Shown: positions 34,642 through 43,277 of the stretch, piece by piece
Position numbering within the stretch: position 1 is the stretch's first letter
How the letters are laid out: each line of letters starts with the position of its first letter
Assembly (NCBI GenBank): GCA_910586975.1
Contig: CAJUKX010000015.1
Span: 1 to 63,826 of the forward strand
DNA length: 63,826 nucleotides
Direction: 5' to 3'
From: an uncultured Muribaculaceae bacterium
GTDB lineage: Bacteria > Bacteroidota > Bacteroidia > Bacteroidales > Muribaculaceae
The notes under the pieces: generated by a model
What the model was told of the DNA's origin: nothing
Seen by the model: the letters and a program-made list of their open reading frames with translations, nothing else
Database searches by the model: none
Program-made: the position numbers and the translations under genes

Positions 34642-37296
34642 TCAGAATTTGCCGGTGATTATGGAGCGGATGTCGTTGAGTTTGGTAAGTGCTTCGAGCG
34701 GGGTGAGGTTGTTGATGTCTATGCCAAGTATCTCGTCGCGCACTTGTTCGAGCACGGGGTCGTCGAGTTTGAAGAATGACAGTTGCATGCCGGGTGTGCT
34801 GTCAATCGAGGCGAGTGCCGCGCGGGCGTCGCTGTCTACGGCTCCGGCCGGTGAATTGCCTGAGGGAGCATCGGACGGCGATGTGCGGCGGTTGGCCTGT
34901 TCGAGCTGATGCAGCACTTGGTCGGCGCGGGTGACTATGGCGCGGGGCATACCGGCCAGGCGTGCCACATGTATGCCGAATGAATGCTCAGAGCCGCCCG
35001 GGGCGAGTTTGCGCAGGAACACCACCTTGCCGTCGATTTCCTTTACCGACACGTTGACGTTGACTATGCGGTCGTGCGAGTTCTTCATCTCGTTGAGCTC
35101 GTGATAGTGTGTGGCAAAGAGTGTCTTGGGGTGCAGCTGCTGGTAATCGTGTATGTATTCGATTATGGCCCATGCTATCGAGATGCCGTCGTAGGTGGAT
35201 GTGCCGCGGCCGAGCTCGTCGAATAGTATGAGTGAGCGTTGCGACATGTTGTTGAGTATCGCGGCGGCCTCGTTCATCTCTACCATGAATGTTGATTCGC
35301 CCAGCGAGATGTTGTCGGACGCTCCCACGCGGGTGAAAATCTTGTCGACCACGCCTATATGCGCGCTGTCGGCGGCCACAAAGCATCCTATCTGTGCCAT
35401 GATGACATTGAGGGCCGTCTGGCGCAGCAGGGCCGATTTACCCGACATATTGGGGCCGGTTATCATCATTATCTGGTCTGTCTCGTTGTTGAGTACCACG
35501 GTGTTTGAGATATACGGCTCGCCCGGGGGCAGCTGTCGCTCAATCACAGGATGGCGGGCTTCCACGAGCTTGATTTCGAGCGAATCGTCAACCGTGGGGC
35601 GAGAGTAGCGGTTTTCGGCGGCCACGCGGGTGAATGCGTTGAGCACATCGAGCTTGGCCAGTATGCCGGCATCGAGCTGCAGGGTGCTGATATACGAGGC
35701 CACGGCCGCTATGAGTTCGGCATAGATGCGGGCCTGCAGCGATTCTATTTTTTCCTGGGCCGAAAGTATCTTTTCTTCGTATTCCTTCAGCTCCTGGGTT
35801 ATGTATCGCTCGGCGTTTACAAGGGTCTGCTTTCTAATCCAATCCTGCGGCACCTTGTCCTTGTGGGTGTTGGTAACCTCTATATAATAGCCGAAAACGT
35901 TGTTGTAGCCTATCTTCAGAGAGCCTATGCCTGTGGCCTGTACCTCGCGGGCCTGGATTTTGAGCAGATAGTCTTTGCCGGAGTAGGCTATGGCGCGCAG
36001 CTCGTCGAGGTCGGGATTCACACCCTGTTTTATGTATTCGCCTTTTACCGAGGGGTCTTCGAGCAGCTCGCGCGAAATGCGCTCGCGCACGGTGTTGCAC
36101 GGATTGAGCTGCTCGCCCATGGCACAGAGTGAATGTTCGCCCGAGTTAAGGCAAATCTGCTTGATGCGGGGAATCTCGTTGAGGGCATTGCGTATTTGCA
36201 GCAGGTCGCGCGGAGTGGCACGCTCTGATGCCACTTTTGATACCAGGCGTTCGAGGTCGCCCACGCGTTGCAGGCAGTCGGCCAGGTCATCGCGGTCGTC
36301 GGGATTGCGGAAGAAGGCTTCAACCACGTTAAGGCGGTCGTTGATGGCCTTGGCATCCTTTAGCGGAAAGAGCAGCCAGCGGTGCAGCAGTCGCGAGCCC
36401 ATGGGGGTGACTGTGCGGTCGAGCACACTCAACAGGCTTTTGCCGCCCTCGTCGAGCGAGTTGATCAGTTCGAGGTTGCGCACGGTGAAGCGGTCGAGCC
36501 TCACGTAGCGGTCTTCCTCAATGCGCGATATGGCTGTGATGTGGCTCAGGCGGGTGTGCTGGGTGATGTCGAGATAGTGCAGTATTACACCGGCGGCTAT
36601 GATGGCATTGTCCATGCCGTGCAGGCCGAAGCCCTTGAGCGAAGCTGTGCCGAATTGCGAGCGCAGGCGTTCGTCGGCCGAGTCGATGGTGAAAATCCAG
36701 TCGTCGAGTTCAAACAGCAGGTATTTGTCGGTAAGAGCTTCGGTGGCTTTCTGCTTGAGTCCGCGCATTATCAGCACCTCTTTGGGCGCCATGTTGGCTA
36801 TGATCTTGTCAACATAGTCGGGAGTGCCCTCGGTGGCCAGAAATTCGCCGGTGGAGATGTCGAGGAAAGCCACGCCTATCTTGTCCTTGCCGAAGTTGAG
36901 AGCTGCCAGAAAATTGTTCTCGCGGTGCGAGAGGACAGTGTCGGTCAGGGCCACGCCGGGAGTCACCAGTTCGGTAATGCCGCGTTTTACAAGGCCCTTC
37001 ACGGTCTTCGGGTCCTCGAGCTGCTCGCATATCGCCACCCTCTTGCCGGCTCTTACGAGCTTGGGCAGATAGGTGTCGAGTGCGTGATGAGGAAAACCTG
37101 CGAGCTCAACGCTGGCAGCGGTGCCGTTGGCTCGTTTGGTAAGTGTTATGCCAAGAATCTCAGATGATGTGATGGCATCGTCGGAGAATGTTTCGTAAAA
37201 GTCGCCCACGCGGAAAAGGAGAATTGCATCGGGATGCTTTTTCTTCATCTCGATGTACTGTTTCATAAGGGGTGTTTCTACAATTTTCTTGGCCAT
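34642..37296 (-). CDS. mutS: DNA mismatch repair protein MutS
   Basis: Recognises mismatches and recruits MutL. The 884 residues follow the MutS order: mismatch-binding domain (GDFYETF near 31-37), connector, lever and clamp, and the ATPase with Walker A GPNMSGKS (about 612-620) and FDELGRGTSTYDG. A C-terminal tail after about 800 is low complexity and then ends with FKLDDPVLEQVRDEI, as in MutS dimer/tetramer tails. No promoter is evident; the hairpin at 37309 separates it from the upstream transporter. Confidence 0.97.
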   Translation of the reverse strand: MAKKIVETPLMKQYIEMKKKHPDAILLFRVGDFYETFSDDAITSSEILGITLTKRANGTAASVELAGFPHHALDTYLPKLVRAGKRVAICEQLEDPKTVKGLVKRGITELVTPGVALTDTVLSHRENNFLAALNFGKDKIGVAFLDISTGEFLATEGTPDYVDKIIANMAPKEVLIMRGLKQKATEALTDKYLLFELDDWIFTIDSADERLRSQFGTASLKGFGLHGMDNAIIAAGVILHYLDITQHTRLSHITAISRIEEDRYVRLDRFTVRNLELINSLDEGGKSLLSVLDRTVTPMGSRLLHRWLLFPLKDAKAINDRLNVVEAFFRNPDDRDDLADCLQRVGDLERLVSKVASERATPRDLLQIRNALNEIPRIKQICLNSGEHSLCAMGEQLNPCNTVRERISRELLEDPSVKGEYIKQGVNPDLDELRAIAYSGKDYLLKIQAREVQATGIGSLKIGYNNVFGYYIEVTNTHKDKVPQDWIRKQTLVNAERYITQELKEYEEKILSAQEKIESLQARIYAELIAAVASYISTLQLDAGILAKLDVLNAFTRVAAENRYSRPTVDDSLEIKLVEARHPVIERQLPPGEPYISNTVVLNNETDQIMMITGPNMSGKSALLRQTALNVIMAQIGCFVAADSAHIGVVDKIFTRVGASDNISLGESTFMVEMNEAAAILNNMSQRSLILFDELGRGTSTYDGISIAWAIIEYIHDYQQLHPKTLFATHYHELNEMKNSHDRIVNVNVSVKEIDGKVVFLRKLAPGGSEHSFGIHVARLAGMPRAIVTRADQVLHQLEQANRRTSPSDAPSGNSPAGAVDSDARAALASIDSTPGMQLSFFKLDDPVLEQVRDEILGIDINNLTPLEALTKLNDIRSIITGKF

Positions 37297-37308
37297 GGTT
37301 TGCTAAAG

Positions 37309-37342
37309 CCACCTATTGCCCCTTTCGTGGGGCAATAGGTGG
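37309..37342 (-). terminator. Terminator of the POT transporter operon
   Basis: A perfect 14-bp stem CCACCTATTGCCCC/GGGGCAATAGGTGG with a 6-nt loop lies between the transporter stop and the mutS start. The T run is weak. Confidence 0.65.
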
Positions 37343-37367
37343 TATTAAGAGTTAAAAAAGGAATTTA

Positions 37368-39164
37368 TTAGATAGCGTCGTCTTCGACAGTTTCGATGGA
37401 TTCGGGCTCGTCGGCGGGAGTATCTGCAGTAGCGGCTTCGAGCTTCTTCATGATAGAGAAGATGAATGCGGCCGAGATAAGACAGATGACGATGAGTATG
37501 CCCCAGATAACGGCTACCGGAATCTTGCCCCACAGAAGCATGGGAATTGACACGAGGTAGTTACCTACGGCAGTGGCTGCAAACCATCCGCCCATCATTG
37601 AGCCCTTGAGCTTGGGAGGAGCAACCTTAGATACAAACGAGATGCCCATGGGCGAAAGCAGCAGCTCGGCGAATGTGAGAAGCAGGTAGGTGGAGATGAG
37701 CCAGTTGGCCGACACGGCACCGTTTGTGCCCACGAGGTTGAGCGATGCCACTACCATAACGCCGTATGCGCATCCGGCCATTACCATACCGTAGCCTATC
37801 TTGCGGGGAGCCGAGGGTTCTTTGCCCTTCTTGCCCAGCCATGCAAACAAGGCCATGGAGAACGGTGTGAGAGCAACTACGTAGAAGGGATTGAACTGCT
37901 GGTAGAGTGCGGGGTCGACACCGGTCACGGTTTCGGGAGTAGACTTGTAGATAAATCCGAGGATAACTGCAACAGCCACCAGTACCAGGGCTGCGATGCC
38001 GCGTGCGCGGGCTGTGGTGCTCTGGAACAGGGCGAAGAGTGCGTATACGCCGGCGGCTACAGATACGAGTGCCCAGATATTGAAGCCGATACGTGTCCAG
38101 CCGGTGGCATCGGGCGATGTGCAGCTCTTGGCAAATTCAGTCAGAGTCTGGCCGTTCTGGTGGAATACCATCCAGAAGAAGATAACCACTGCAAACACGA
38201 GCAGCAGGGCAACTACGCGCTGCTTGGTCTGGGCGGGAGTAAGTTCACGCACATTCTGCTGAGTGGCTTTGGTCTGGGCGGCGTTCTTCTTGTCTACGAT
38301 GATGTGGGCATAGGTCTTGCGGCCAAGGGTGTAGATGAGTATGCTGACGATGAGCGATACACAAGCCAGGGCGAAGGCATAAGAGCAACCGGTGGCGAAT
38401 GCCGAGATGTATGATTCGGCGAAGTTGTAGAGCGAGTCGGCTGCGAATGTGCAGTTGGCTGCGAAGTTTTCGAGATATTGGGTAAGGAATGCTGCGAGGT
38501 CGCCGCCGGCTTCCATGCCGTTTTTAGTGGCGAATTCAGTCATTGTCTTGATTTTCTCGGGGTCGGTGGGCATATTGGCGAAGCTGTTTGTATCCAGACA
38601 CCAGTTGCACACTGTGGCCGCCATAGGATCGGTGCTGAGGAAGCCCTTGTTGGTGAGGGCGAGGTTCTTAAGGCCTACAGCAGCCATGGGAGCGAACATC
38701 GAACCCAGGTTGATGGCCATATAGAAGATGGAGAATGCAGCGTCGCGACGGTCGCCGTAGCGCGAGTTGTTGTACAGGTCGCCTACCATTACCTGGAGGT
38801 TGCCCTTGAACAGACCCGTACCCACCGAGATGAGCAGCAGGGCGGCAAAGAGGATGTAGAGCGATGTGTCTGAACGCACGGGTGTGGGTGCTGACATGAG
38901 TGCATAGCCCACAAACATGATGCAGATACCGGTGATAACGCACTTGGAGAAGCTCCACTTGTCGGCGAGCCAGCCGCCTACCAGCGGCATGAAGTACACC
39001 AGCGCCAGGAAGATTGAGAAAATTTGACCGGTCCAGGTTGCATCCAGTCCGAATTTTGCCTGTAGATAGAACAGGAAGATTGCGAGCATGGTGTAATATC
39101 CGAAGCGTTCGCCGGTATTGGCAAGCGAAAGGACATACAGCCCACTGGGTTGATTTTTAAACAT
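37368..39164 (-). CDS. POT-family peptide transporter
   Basis: A proton-coupled oligopeptide transporter of the inner membrane (PTR2/POT, MFS fold), likely for di- and tripeptides. The 598 residues hold about 14 helices. The family motifs are GERFGYYTM near 17-25 (ExxERFxYY type, with Glu18), GTGLFKGNLQVMVGDLY, and a FFWMVFHQNGQT stretch near 337. The acidic C-terminal tail has repeated Glu/Asp. It closes the five-gene rlmN operon and ends before a hairpin. Confidence 0.92.
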   Translation of the reverse strand: MFKNQPSGLYVLSLANTGERFGYYTMLAIFLFYLQAKFGLDATWTGQIFSIFLALVYFMPLVGGWLADKWSFSKCVITGICIMFVGYALMSAPTPVRSDTSLYILFAALLLISVGTGLFKGNLQVMVGDLYNNSRYGDRRDAAFSIFYMAINLGSMFAPMAAVGLKNLALTNKGFLSTDPMAATVCNWCLDTNSFANMPTDPEKIKTMTEFATKNGMEAGGDLAAFLTQYLENFAANCTFAADSLYNFAESYISAFATGCSYAFALACVSLIVSILIYTLGRKTYAHIIVDKKNAAQTKATQQNVRELTPAQTKQRVVALLLVFAVVIFFWMVFHQNGQTLTEFAKSCTSPDATGWTRIGFNIWALVSVAAGVYALFALFQSTTARARGIAALVLVAVAVILGFIYKSTPETVTGVDPALYQQFNPFYVVALTPFSMALFAWLGKKGKEPSAPRKIGYGMVMAGCAYGVMVVASLNLVGTNGAVSANWLISTYLLLTFAELLLSPMGISFVSKVAPPKLKGSMMGGWFAATAVGNYLVSIPMLLWGKIPVAVIWGILIVICLISAAFIFSIMKKLEAATADTPADEPESIETVEDDAI

Positions 39165-39187
39165 GGTGAATTATTTAAGGGTTAGTA

Positions 39188-39625
39188 TTAGTTTTCTTGT
39201 GATTCCTGTTTGGCTTTGAATGCCAGGGCATACAGACGCATCTGCTTCACCATTGCCAAGAGGCCGTTTGAGCGGGTGGGCGAGAGGTGTTCGCCAAGGC
39301 CTATGTCGTTGATGAAATGTAGGTCTGCGTCGAGTATCTCCTGCGGGGTGTGGTTGTTGAGCACACTGATGAGCAGTGATATGATGCCCTTGACGATGAT
39401 GGCGTCGGAGTCGGCCGTGAAATGCACTTTGCCCTTGTCGTCGAGCGATGCGTCGAGCCATACACGGCTCTGGCAGCCTTCGATGAGGTGGCTCGGAGTC
39501 TTCAGGCTCTCGTCGATGGGAGGAAGTTCGTTGCCGAGGTCGATGATCTGGGCATAACGGTCGAGCCAATCTTCGATATCGGCGAATTCCTCTATGATCT
39601 CATGCTGTTTTTCTTCAATAGTCAT
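39188..39625 (-). CDS. sufE: SufE-family sulfur acceptor protein
   Basis: Takes persulfide sulfur from the cysteine desulfurase SufS for Fe-S cluster assembly. The 145 residues include the active Cys in EGCQSRVWLDA (about 47-57) and ISLLISVLNNHTPQEIL. I chose the ATG at 39625 (MTIEEKQHEII); an ATG four codons earlier is less likely. It lies 8 nt after the cyclase gene and 23 nt before the transporter. The sufBCD genes are not near. Confidence 0.9.
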   Translation of the reverse strand: MTIEEKQHEIIEEFADIEDWLDRYAQIIDLGNELPPIDESLKTPSHLIEGCQSRVWLDASLDDKGKVHFTADSDAIIVKGIISLLISVLNNHTPQEILDADLHFINDIGLGEHLSPTRSNGLLAMVKQMRLYALAFKAKQESQEN

Positions 39626-39633
39626 AGCGATAA

Positions 39634-40632
39634 TCAAGGTTTTTCTGAATATATAACGTTGAGCACCACGCGTCCGGCGGCACTTAGGCTTGACGGGTCT
39701 ATATTGTCCATATTGTCGTCATGTGTGTGCCATGTGGGGTTGAAACTGCCGGTAGATGCGTTGTTGCTTTCAATGATGTCGGTGGTGGGGATTCCGGCCC
39801 GTATCAGGGGCAGGTGGTCGTCGTTGATGGCTCCGCCCTCCTTGGCCGGGAAGCGGTCGGTCAGGCCCAGTTTGCGGGCCATGGCCCATACCTTGGCGGT
39901 GGGTTTCTGTGCGTAGCGTGTAGAAAAATATTCCTGATGGAACACGGCTCCGCGGCCTCCTACCATATCGAGCAGTATGCCGTAGCGTGGTGTATCGGCT
40001 GCTGTGTATGGCAGATTGCGGGCAAACTGCTGCGCACCCAGGCACCAGGTATCTTCCTCGTGAGCGCGTGGCGAGTCGTCGCGCGCACCGTAATCTTCGG
40101 CATCGGTAAGCAGTATGTCGACACCCACTTCGGGATTTTCCTTGGCCAGATTGCGGGCTATCTCAAGCAATACGCCCACACCGCTGGCTCCGTCGTTGGC
40201 TCCGTAGATGGGTTTTAGACGGGCGTCGCTGTCGGGGTCGTGGTCGGCCCATGGACGGGTGTCGTAGTGGGCTGCCAGCAGTATGCGGGCCTGCGATTCG
40301 GGTTTGAAGCGTGCGAAGATGTTGTGGACCGGAATGGTTGCACCGTCCCATGCGGTGACGGGAGTGCCCGATACTGTGACTGTGTCGGCGTATGCCGAGA
40401 GCTGTTCCACAAGCCATTCGCGGCAGGCCTTGTGCGCATCGCTTCCGGGCACGCGGGGGCCGAAGTCTACCTGACGCTTCACGTAGCTGTAAGCCGAGTC
40501 GGCCGAGAAACTGCCGCGTTCGGCAAACTGATCTTCCACCGACTGCGATTCGGCGGCAGCCGATGTCTTGCCCGAACACGATACACTTATAAGCATCGCC
40601 AGCAGTATGATTATGTTGCAGATACTCTTCAT
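39634..40632 (-). CDS. Type II glutaminyl-peptide cyclotransferase (M28-like), lipoprotein
   Basis: A 332-residue M28-fold protein that resembles the Bacteroidetes periplasmic glutaminyl cyclase, which makes N-terminal pyroglutamate on exported proteins. The signal peptide ends in a lipobox (LISVSCSG, Cys near 20). The zinc-site and active-site strings AAHYDTRPWADHDPD, GANDGASGVGVLLEIARN, DAEDYG, EDTWCLGAQ and WHTHDD are in the cyclase order. An open frame reaches 171 nt upstream into pdxA, but the signal peptide sets the ATG at 40632. It stands 1 nt after the pdxA stop. A plain M28 peptidase is the alternative. Confidence 0.85.
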   Translation of the reverse strand: MKSICNIIILLAMLISVSCSGKTSAAAESQSVEDQFAERGSFSADSAYSYVKRQVDFGPRVPGSDAHKACREWLVEQLSAYADTVTVSGTPVTAWDGATIPVHNIFARFKPESQARILLAAHYDTRPWADHDPDSDARLKPIYGANDGASGVGVLLEIARNLAKENPEVGVDILLTDAEDYGARDDSPRAHEEDTWCLGAQQFARNLPYTAADTPRYGILLDMVGGRGAVFHQEYFSTRYAQKPTAKVWAMARKLGLTDRFPAKEGGAINDDHLPLIRAGIPTTDIIESNNASTGSFNPTWHTHDDNMDNIDPSSLSAAGRVVLNVIYSEKP

Positions 40633-40633
40633 C

Positions 40634-41716
40634 TTATTCTCCCGAGAGATCAAGCACATCGTTGTCAGAGCCTTTCTCATGATACAGGCGGCGCAGGGGC
40701 GAGCGGCGTGCTTCGTCGTCGGCCCGGCGGTTGCGGCAGATGTCAATGGCCGAGTAGATGGCGGCGCGCATTGATTCGGCCGAAGCCTCGCCGCGGCCTG
40801 CAATGTCGTAGCCGGTGCCGTGGTCGGGCGATGTGCGGATGAAGGGCAGCCCGGCAGTGAAGTTTATACCGGTGTCGGTTGCCAGAGCTTTGAACGGTGC
40901 CAGACCCTGGTCGTGGTACATGGCAAGTATTCCGTCGAATTTCACAAATCGTCCGGCGCCGAAGAAGCCATCAGCGGCGTATGGGCCGAATGCCAGTATC
41001 TTGCGCTCGCGGGCTTCGTTGATGGCCGGGATTATAATCTCTTGTTCTTCAGTGCCTAACAGGCCCGAATCGCCGGCATGGGGATTTAGCGCGAACACTG
41101 CTATGCGCGGGGCGTTGATGCCGAAGTCGCGTATGAGCGATTTGTTGAAAATCTCGAGCTTCGACACTATCTCTTCCTTGGTGATGGCCTGCGGCACCTT
41201 GGATATTGGCAGGTGGGTGGTCACCAAAGCCACACGCAGGGTGTCGTTGCACAGTATCATCAGTGCGCGGCCACTGTCGGCGGCGGCTTCAAGATACTCG
41301 GTGTGACCGGGGAAGGTGAATGTGTCGCTTTGTATGTTAGCTTTGTTGATGGGGGCGGTCACAAGTACGTCGATAAGACCGCTCTTGAGGTCGGCCACGG
41401 CGCGTTCGAGCGATGCGAATGCGGCGGCCCCTGCATCGGCCGACGAAATACCCGGCTCGGCACGCAGCTCCTCGGCCACTACGTTGATTATATTGTTGGC
41501 ATCGTCCTTTGCCTCAGATGCGTCTTCAATCTGGTTGAAGGGTATGTTGGGCATGTCGAGAGCCTTGCGATAATTGGCGGCAATCTTTGCCGAACCGTAC
41601 AGCACGGGAGTGCAAAGCTCAAGTATGCGGTTGTCTTCCAGCACCTTGAGTATCACTTCGTATCCTATACCGTTTATATCGCCGTGGGTGATTCCCACTT
41701 TTATTCTTTTAGACAT
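40634..41716 (-). CDS. pdxA: 4-hydroxythreonine-4-phosphate dehydrogenase
   Basis: Oxidises 4-phosphohydroxy-L-threonine in vitamin B6 synthesis. The 360-residue protein shows GITHGDINGIGYEVI (about 8-22), TAPINKANIQSDTFTFPGHTEYL (about 140-162), and the metal-binding FKALATDTGINFTAGLPFIRTSPDHGTGYDIAG near the C-terminus. It lies 6 nt after rlmN and 1 nt before the cyclase gene, in one operon. Confidence 0.95.
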   Translation of the reverse strand: MSKRIKVGITHGDINGIGYEVILKVLEDNRILELCTPVLYGSAKIAANYRKALDMPNIPFNQIEDASEAKDDANNIINVVAEELRAEPGISSADAGAAAFASLERAVADLKSGLIDVLVTAPINKANIQSDTFTFPGHTEYLEAAADSGRALMILCNDTLRVALVTTHLPISKVPQAITKEEIVSKLEIFNKSLIRDFGINAPRIAVFALNPHAGDSGLLGTEEQEIIIPAINEARERKILAFGPYAADGFFGAGRFVKFDGILAMYHDQGLAPFKALATDTGINFTAGLPFIRTSPDHGTGYDIAGRGEASAESMRAAIYSAIDICRNRRADDEARRSPLRRLYHEKGSDNDVLDLSGE

Positions 41717-41722
41717 ATATGA

Positions 41723-42769
41723 TTAGCTTTCAGTTTGGTTCAATTGTTTTCCGGCAAGCATACCGCAGGCTGCGTCGATGTCTTCACCGCGCGAGGCGCG
41801 TATGGTAGCCGTTATGCCAAGCGAATTGAGTCTGTCGCGGAAAGCTTCCATGGCCGCTTTCGAGGCCGGGCGGCGCTGATCGCCGGGCAGGGCATGGTAG
41901 CGTATGAGGTTAACCCGCGCCGAGGTGCCCTTGGTGAGTCGTGCCAGGGCTTCGGCATGGCGGATATCATCGTTGAATCCGTCCCACATTATGTATTCCA
42001 CCGACAGACGACGCTGGTGTGCGAAGTCGTATTTGCGCAGCAGTTCCATCACCTTATGCGCCGGAAACGCACGCTCTACGGGCATTATGCTCTCGCGCTC
42101 CGAGGGGAATGGCGAGTGCACGCTTATGGCTATATGCACTTTGGTGGCTTCGAGCAGGGTCTTCAGCCCGGCCAAATGGCCTATGGACGATACAGTTATG
42201 CGCTTGGGGCTCCAGCCCATGCCCCACGGCTCGGTGAGGATGGCAATGGCCTTCATCACGGCATCGAGATTGTCGGTAGGCTCGCCCATGCCCATAAACA
42301 CAATGTTGGTGAGCGAGTCGCTTTGCTGAATCGACAGTATCTGGTTGATGATGCGTGCAGCGGTGAGATTGCCGTGGAAACCCTGACGTCCGGTCATGCA
42401 GAACGAGCAGTTCATCTTGCATCCGGCCTGAGACGACACACACAGCGTGGCGCGGTCTTTGTCGGGAATATATACAGCCTCGATATCGCGGCCACCGGCC
42501 CCTTCAAAGAGATACTTCACGGTGCCGTCGGCACTGCATGCGGCGGTTTTGGGAGCTTCGCGTCCGATACAGAACGACTCCTTGAGGCGCTGGCGGGCAG
42601 CTTTTGAAATATCGGTCATCTCGTCGATGTCCGATACATTGCGCTGATACAGCCAGGCAGCCATCTGCTTTGCGGCAAACGGCTTAAGCCCAACCCCTGA
42701 AGCTACATCGCGCAACTCAGGCAAGGTCATTCCTATAAGCGGTGTAAGATTGTCGGAATTCATTGGCAT
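41723..42769 (-). CDS. rlmN: 23S rRNA / tRNA adenine-C2 methyltransferase
   Basis: A radical SAM enzyme that methylates A2503 of 23S rRNA and A37 of some tRNAs. The cluster motif CKMNCSFC lies near 118-125 and the reactive Cys near the C-terminus in IDAACGMLAGKQ. It has 348 residues, the usual length. ATGs at 42769 and 42763 are both possible; the -7 box at 42779-42786 leaves only a few bases of leader for the first, so the second may be used. It heads the operon rlmN-pdxA-cyclase-sufE-POT. Confidence 0.95.
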   Translation of the reverse strand: MPMNSDNLTPLIGMTLPELRDVASGVGLKPFAAKQMAAWLYQRNVSDIDEMTDISKAARQRLKESFCIGREAPKTAACSADGTVKYLFEGAGGRDIEAVYIPDKDRATLCVSSQAGCKMNCSFCMTGRQGFHGNLTAARIINQILSIQQSDSLTNIVFMGMGEPTDNLDAVMKAIAILTEPWGMGWSPKRITVSSIGHLAGLKTLLEATKVHIAISVHSPFPSERESIMPVERAFPAHKVMELLRKYDFAHQRRLSVEYIMWDGFNDDIRHAEALARLTKGTSARVNLIRYHALPGDQRRPASKAAMEAFRDRLNSLGITATIRASRGEDIDAACGMLAGKQLNQTES

Positions 42770-42778
42770 AAATTTCTA

Positions 42779-42786
42779 CAAATTTA
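42779..42786 (-). promoter_or_regulatory. -7 box of the rlmN operon
   Basis: TAAATTTG on the minus strand, a TAnnTTTG match. It predicts a nearly leaderless mRNA. No -33 TTTG is clear. Confidence 0.5.
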
Positions 42787-42846
42787 GCGATAATTTTTCA
42801 AAAACGCCCTCTGAGGAAAGAAAAATCAAAAAAAGACATCCGTTTT

Positions 42847-42877
42847 TTTGTCAATCCATAAAAAATGCCTAACTTTG
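42847..42877 (+). promoter_or_regulatory. Promoter of tRNA-Leu(CAA)
   Basis: TTTG (42847-42850) and TAACTTTG (42870-42877) are 19 nt apart, an exact consensus. The tRNA begins 8 nt after the -7 box. Confidence 0.8.
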
Positions 42878-42884
42878 CACCAAC

Positions 42885-42966
42885 GCCCGGATGGCGGAAT
42901 CGGTAGACGCGACGGTCTCAAACACCGTTGGGGCAACCCATCCCGGTTCGAGCCCGGGTCCGGGTA
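42885..42966 (+). tRNA. tRNA-Leu (anticodon CAA)
   Basis: An 82-nt class II cloverleaf. The acceptor is GCCCGGA/TCCGGGT (a G-U first pair) with discriminator A, the anticodon loop is CTCAAAC (anticodon CAA), the variable arm is TGGGGCAACCCAT and the T loop is TTCGAGC. CCA is not encoded. A terminator follows at 42971. No integrase gene is nearby. Confidence 0.95.
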
Positions 42967-42970
42967 CTGA

Positions 42971-43010
42971 TAATGACTGTTAATCACTTGATTTTCAGTC
43001 ATTATTTTTG
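42971..43010 (+). terminator. Terminator of tRNA-Leu(CAA)
   Basis: TAATGACTG/CAGTCATTA stem followed by TTTTTGTTTT. From 43011 to 43220 I see no gene, only short hairpins such as GGGTAACCC near 43128. Confidence 0.8.
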
Positions 43011-43220
43011 TTTTAAGGGTGCGCTGAAAGTGTACTGATTGATGAAATAAAGAATAACTAATTGCACCACTCCTTACTTACAATGCCATGCAAAGCTGCC
43101 TTAAATAAAAAGACATAAAAAGACACCGGGTAACCCTTCAGGTGTTAACCGCGTCAAATAATGAAAAACGTTATTCTTGTGTGGGTATAAAGGCACACAT
43201 TTATAAATAGAAAATATACA

Positions 43221-43260
43221 CAGCCCGGCGAAAGAGTGATTCTGTCGCCGGGCTGCGTTT
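43221..43260 (-). terminator. Terminator of tkt
   Basis: CAGCCCGGCGA/TCGCCGGGCTG 11-bp stem; on the minus strand it is followed by a short T/A-rich tail. It lies 23 nt after the tkt stop. Confidence 0.75.
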
Positions 43261-43277
43261 ATGTAGTATAGCTTTGA

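Noticed and set aside
40633..40803. Upstream extension of the glutaminyl cyclase frame
   Set aside because: The signal peptide and lipobox begin at the ATG at 40632; the extension lies within pdxA.
42967..43220. A possible integration site next to tRNA-Leu(CAA)
   Set aside because: Only a 7-nt piece (CCGGGTA) of the tRNA end recurs, near 43125, and there is no integrase. Chance is enough to explain it.
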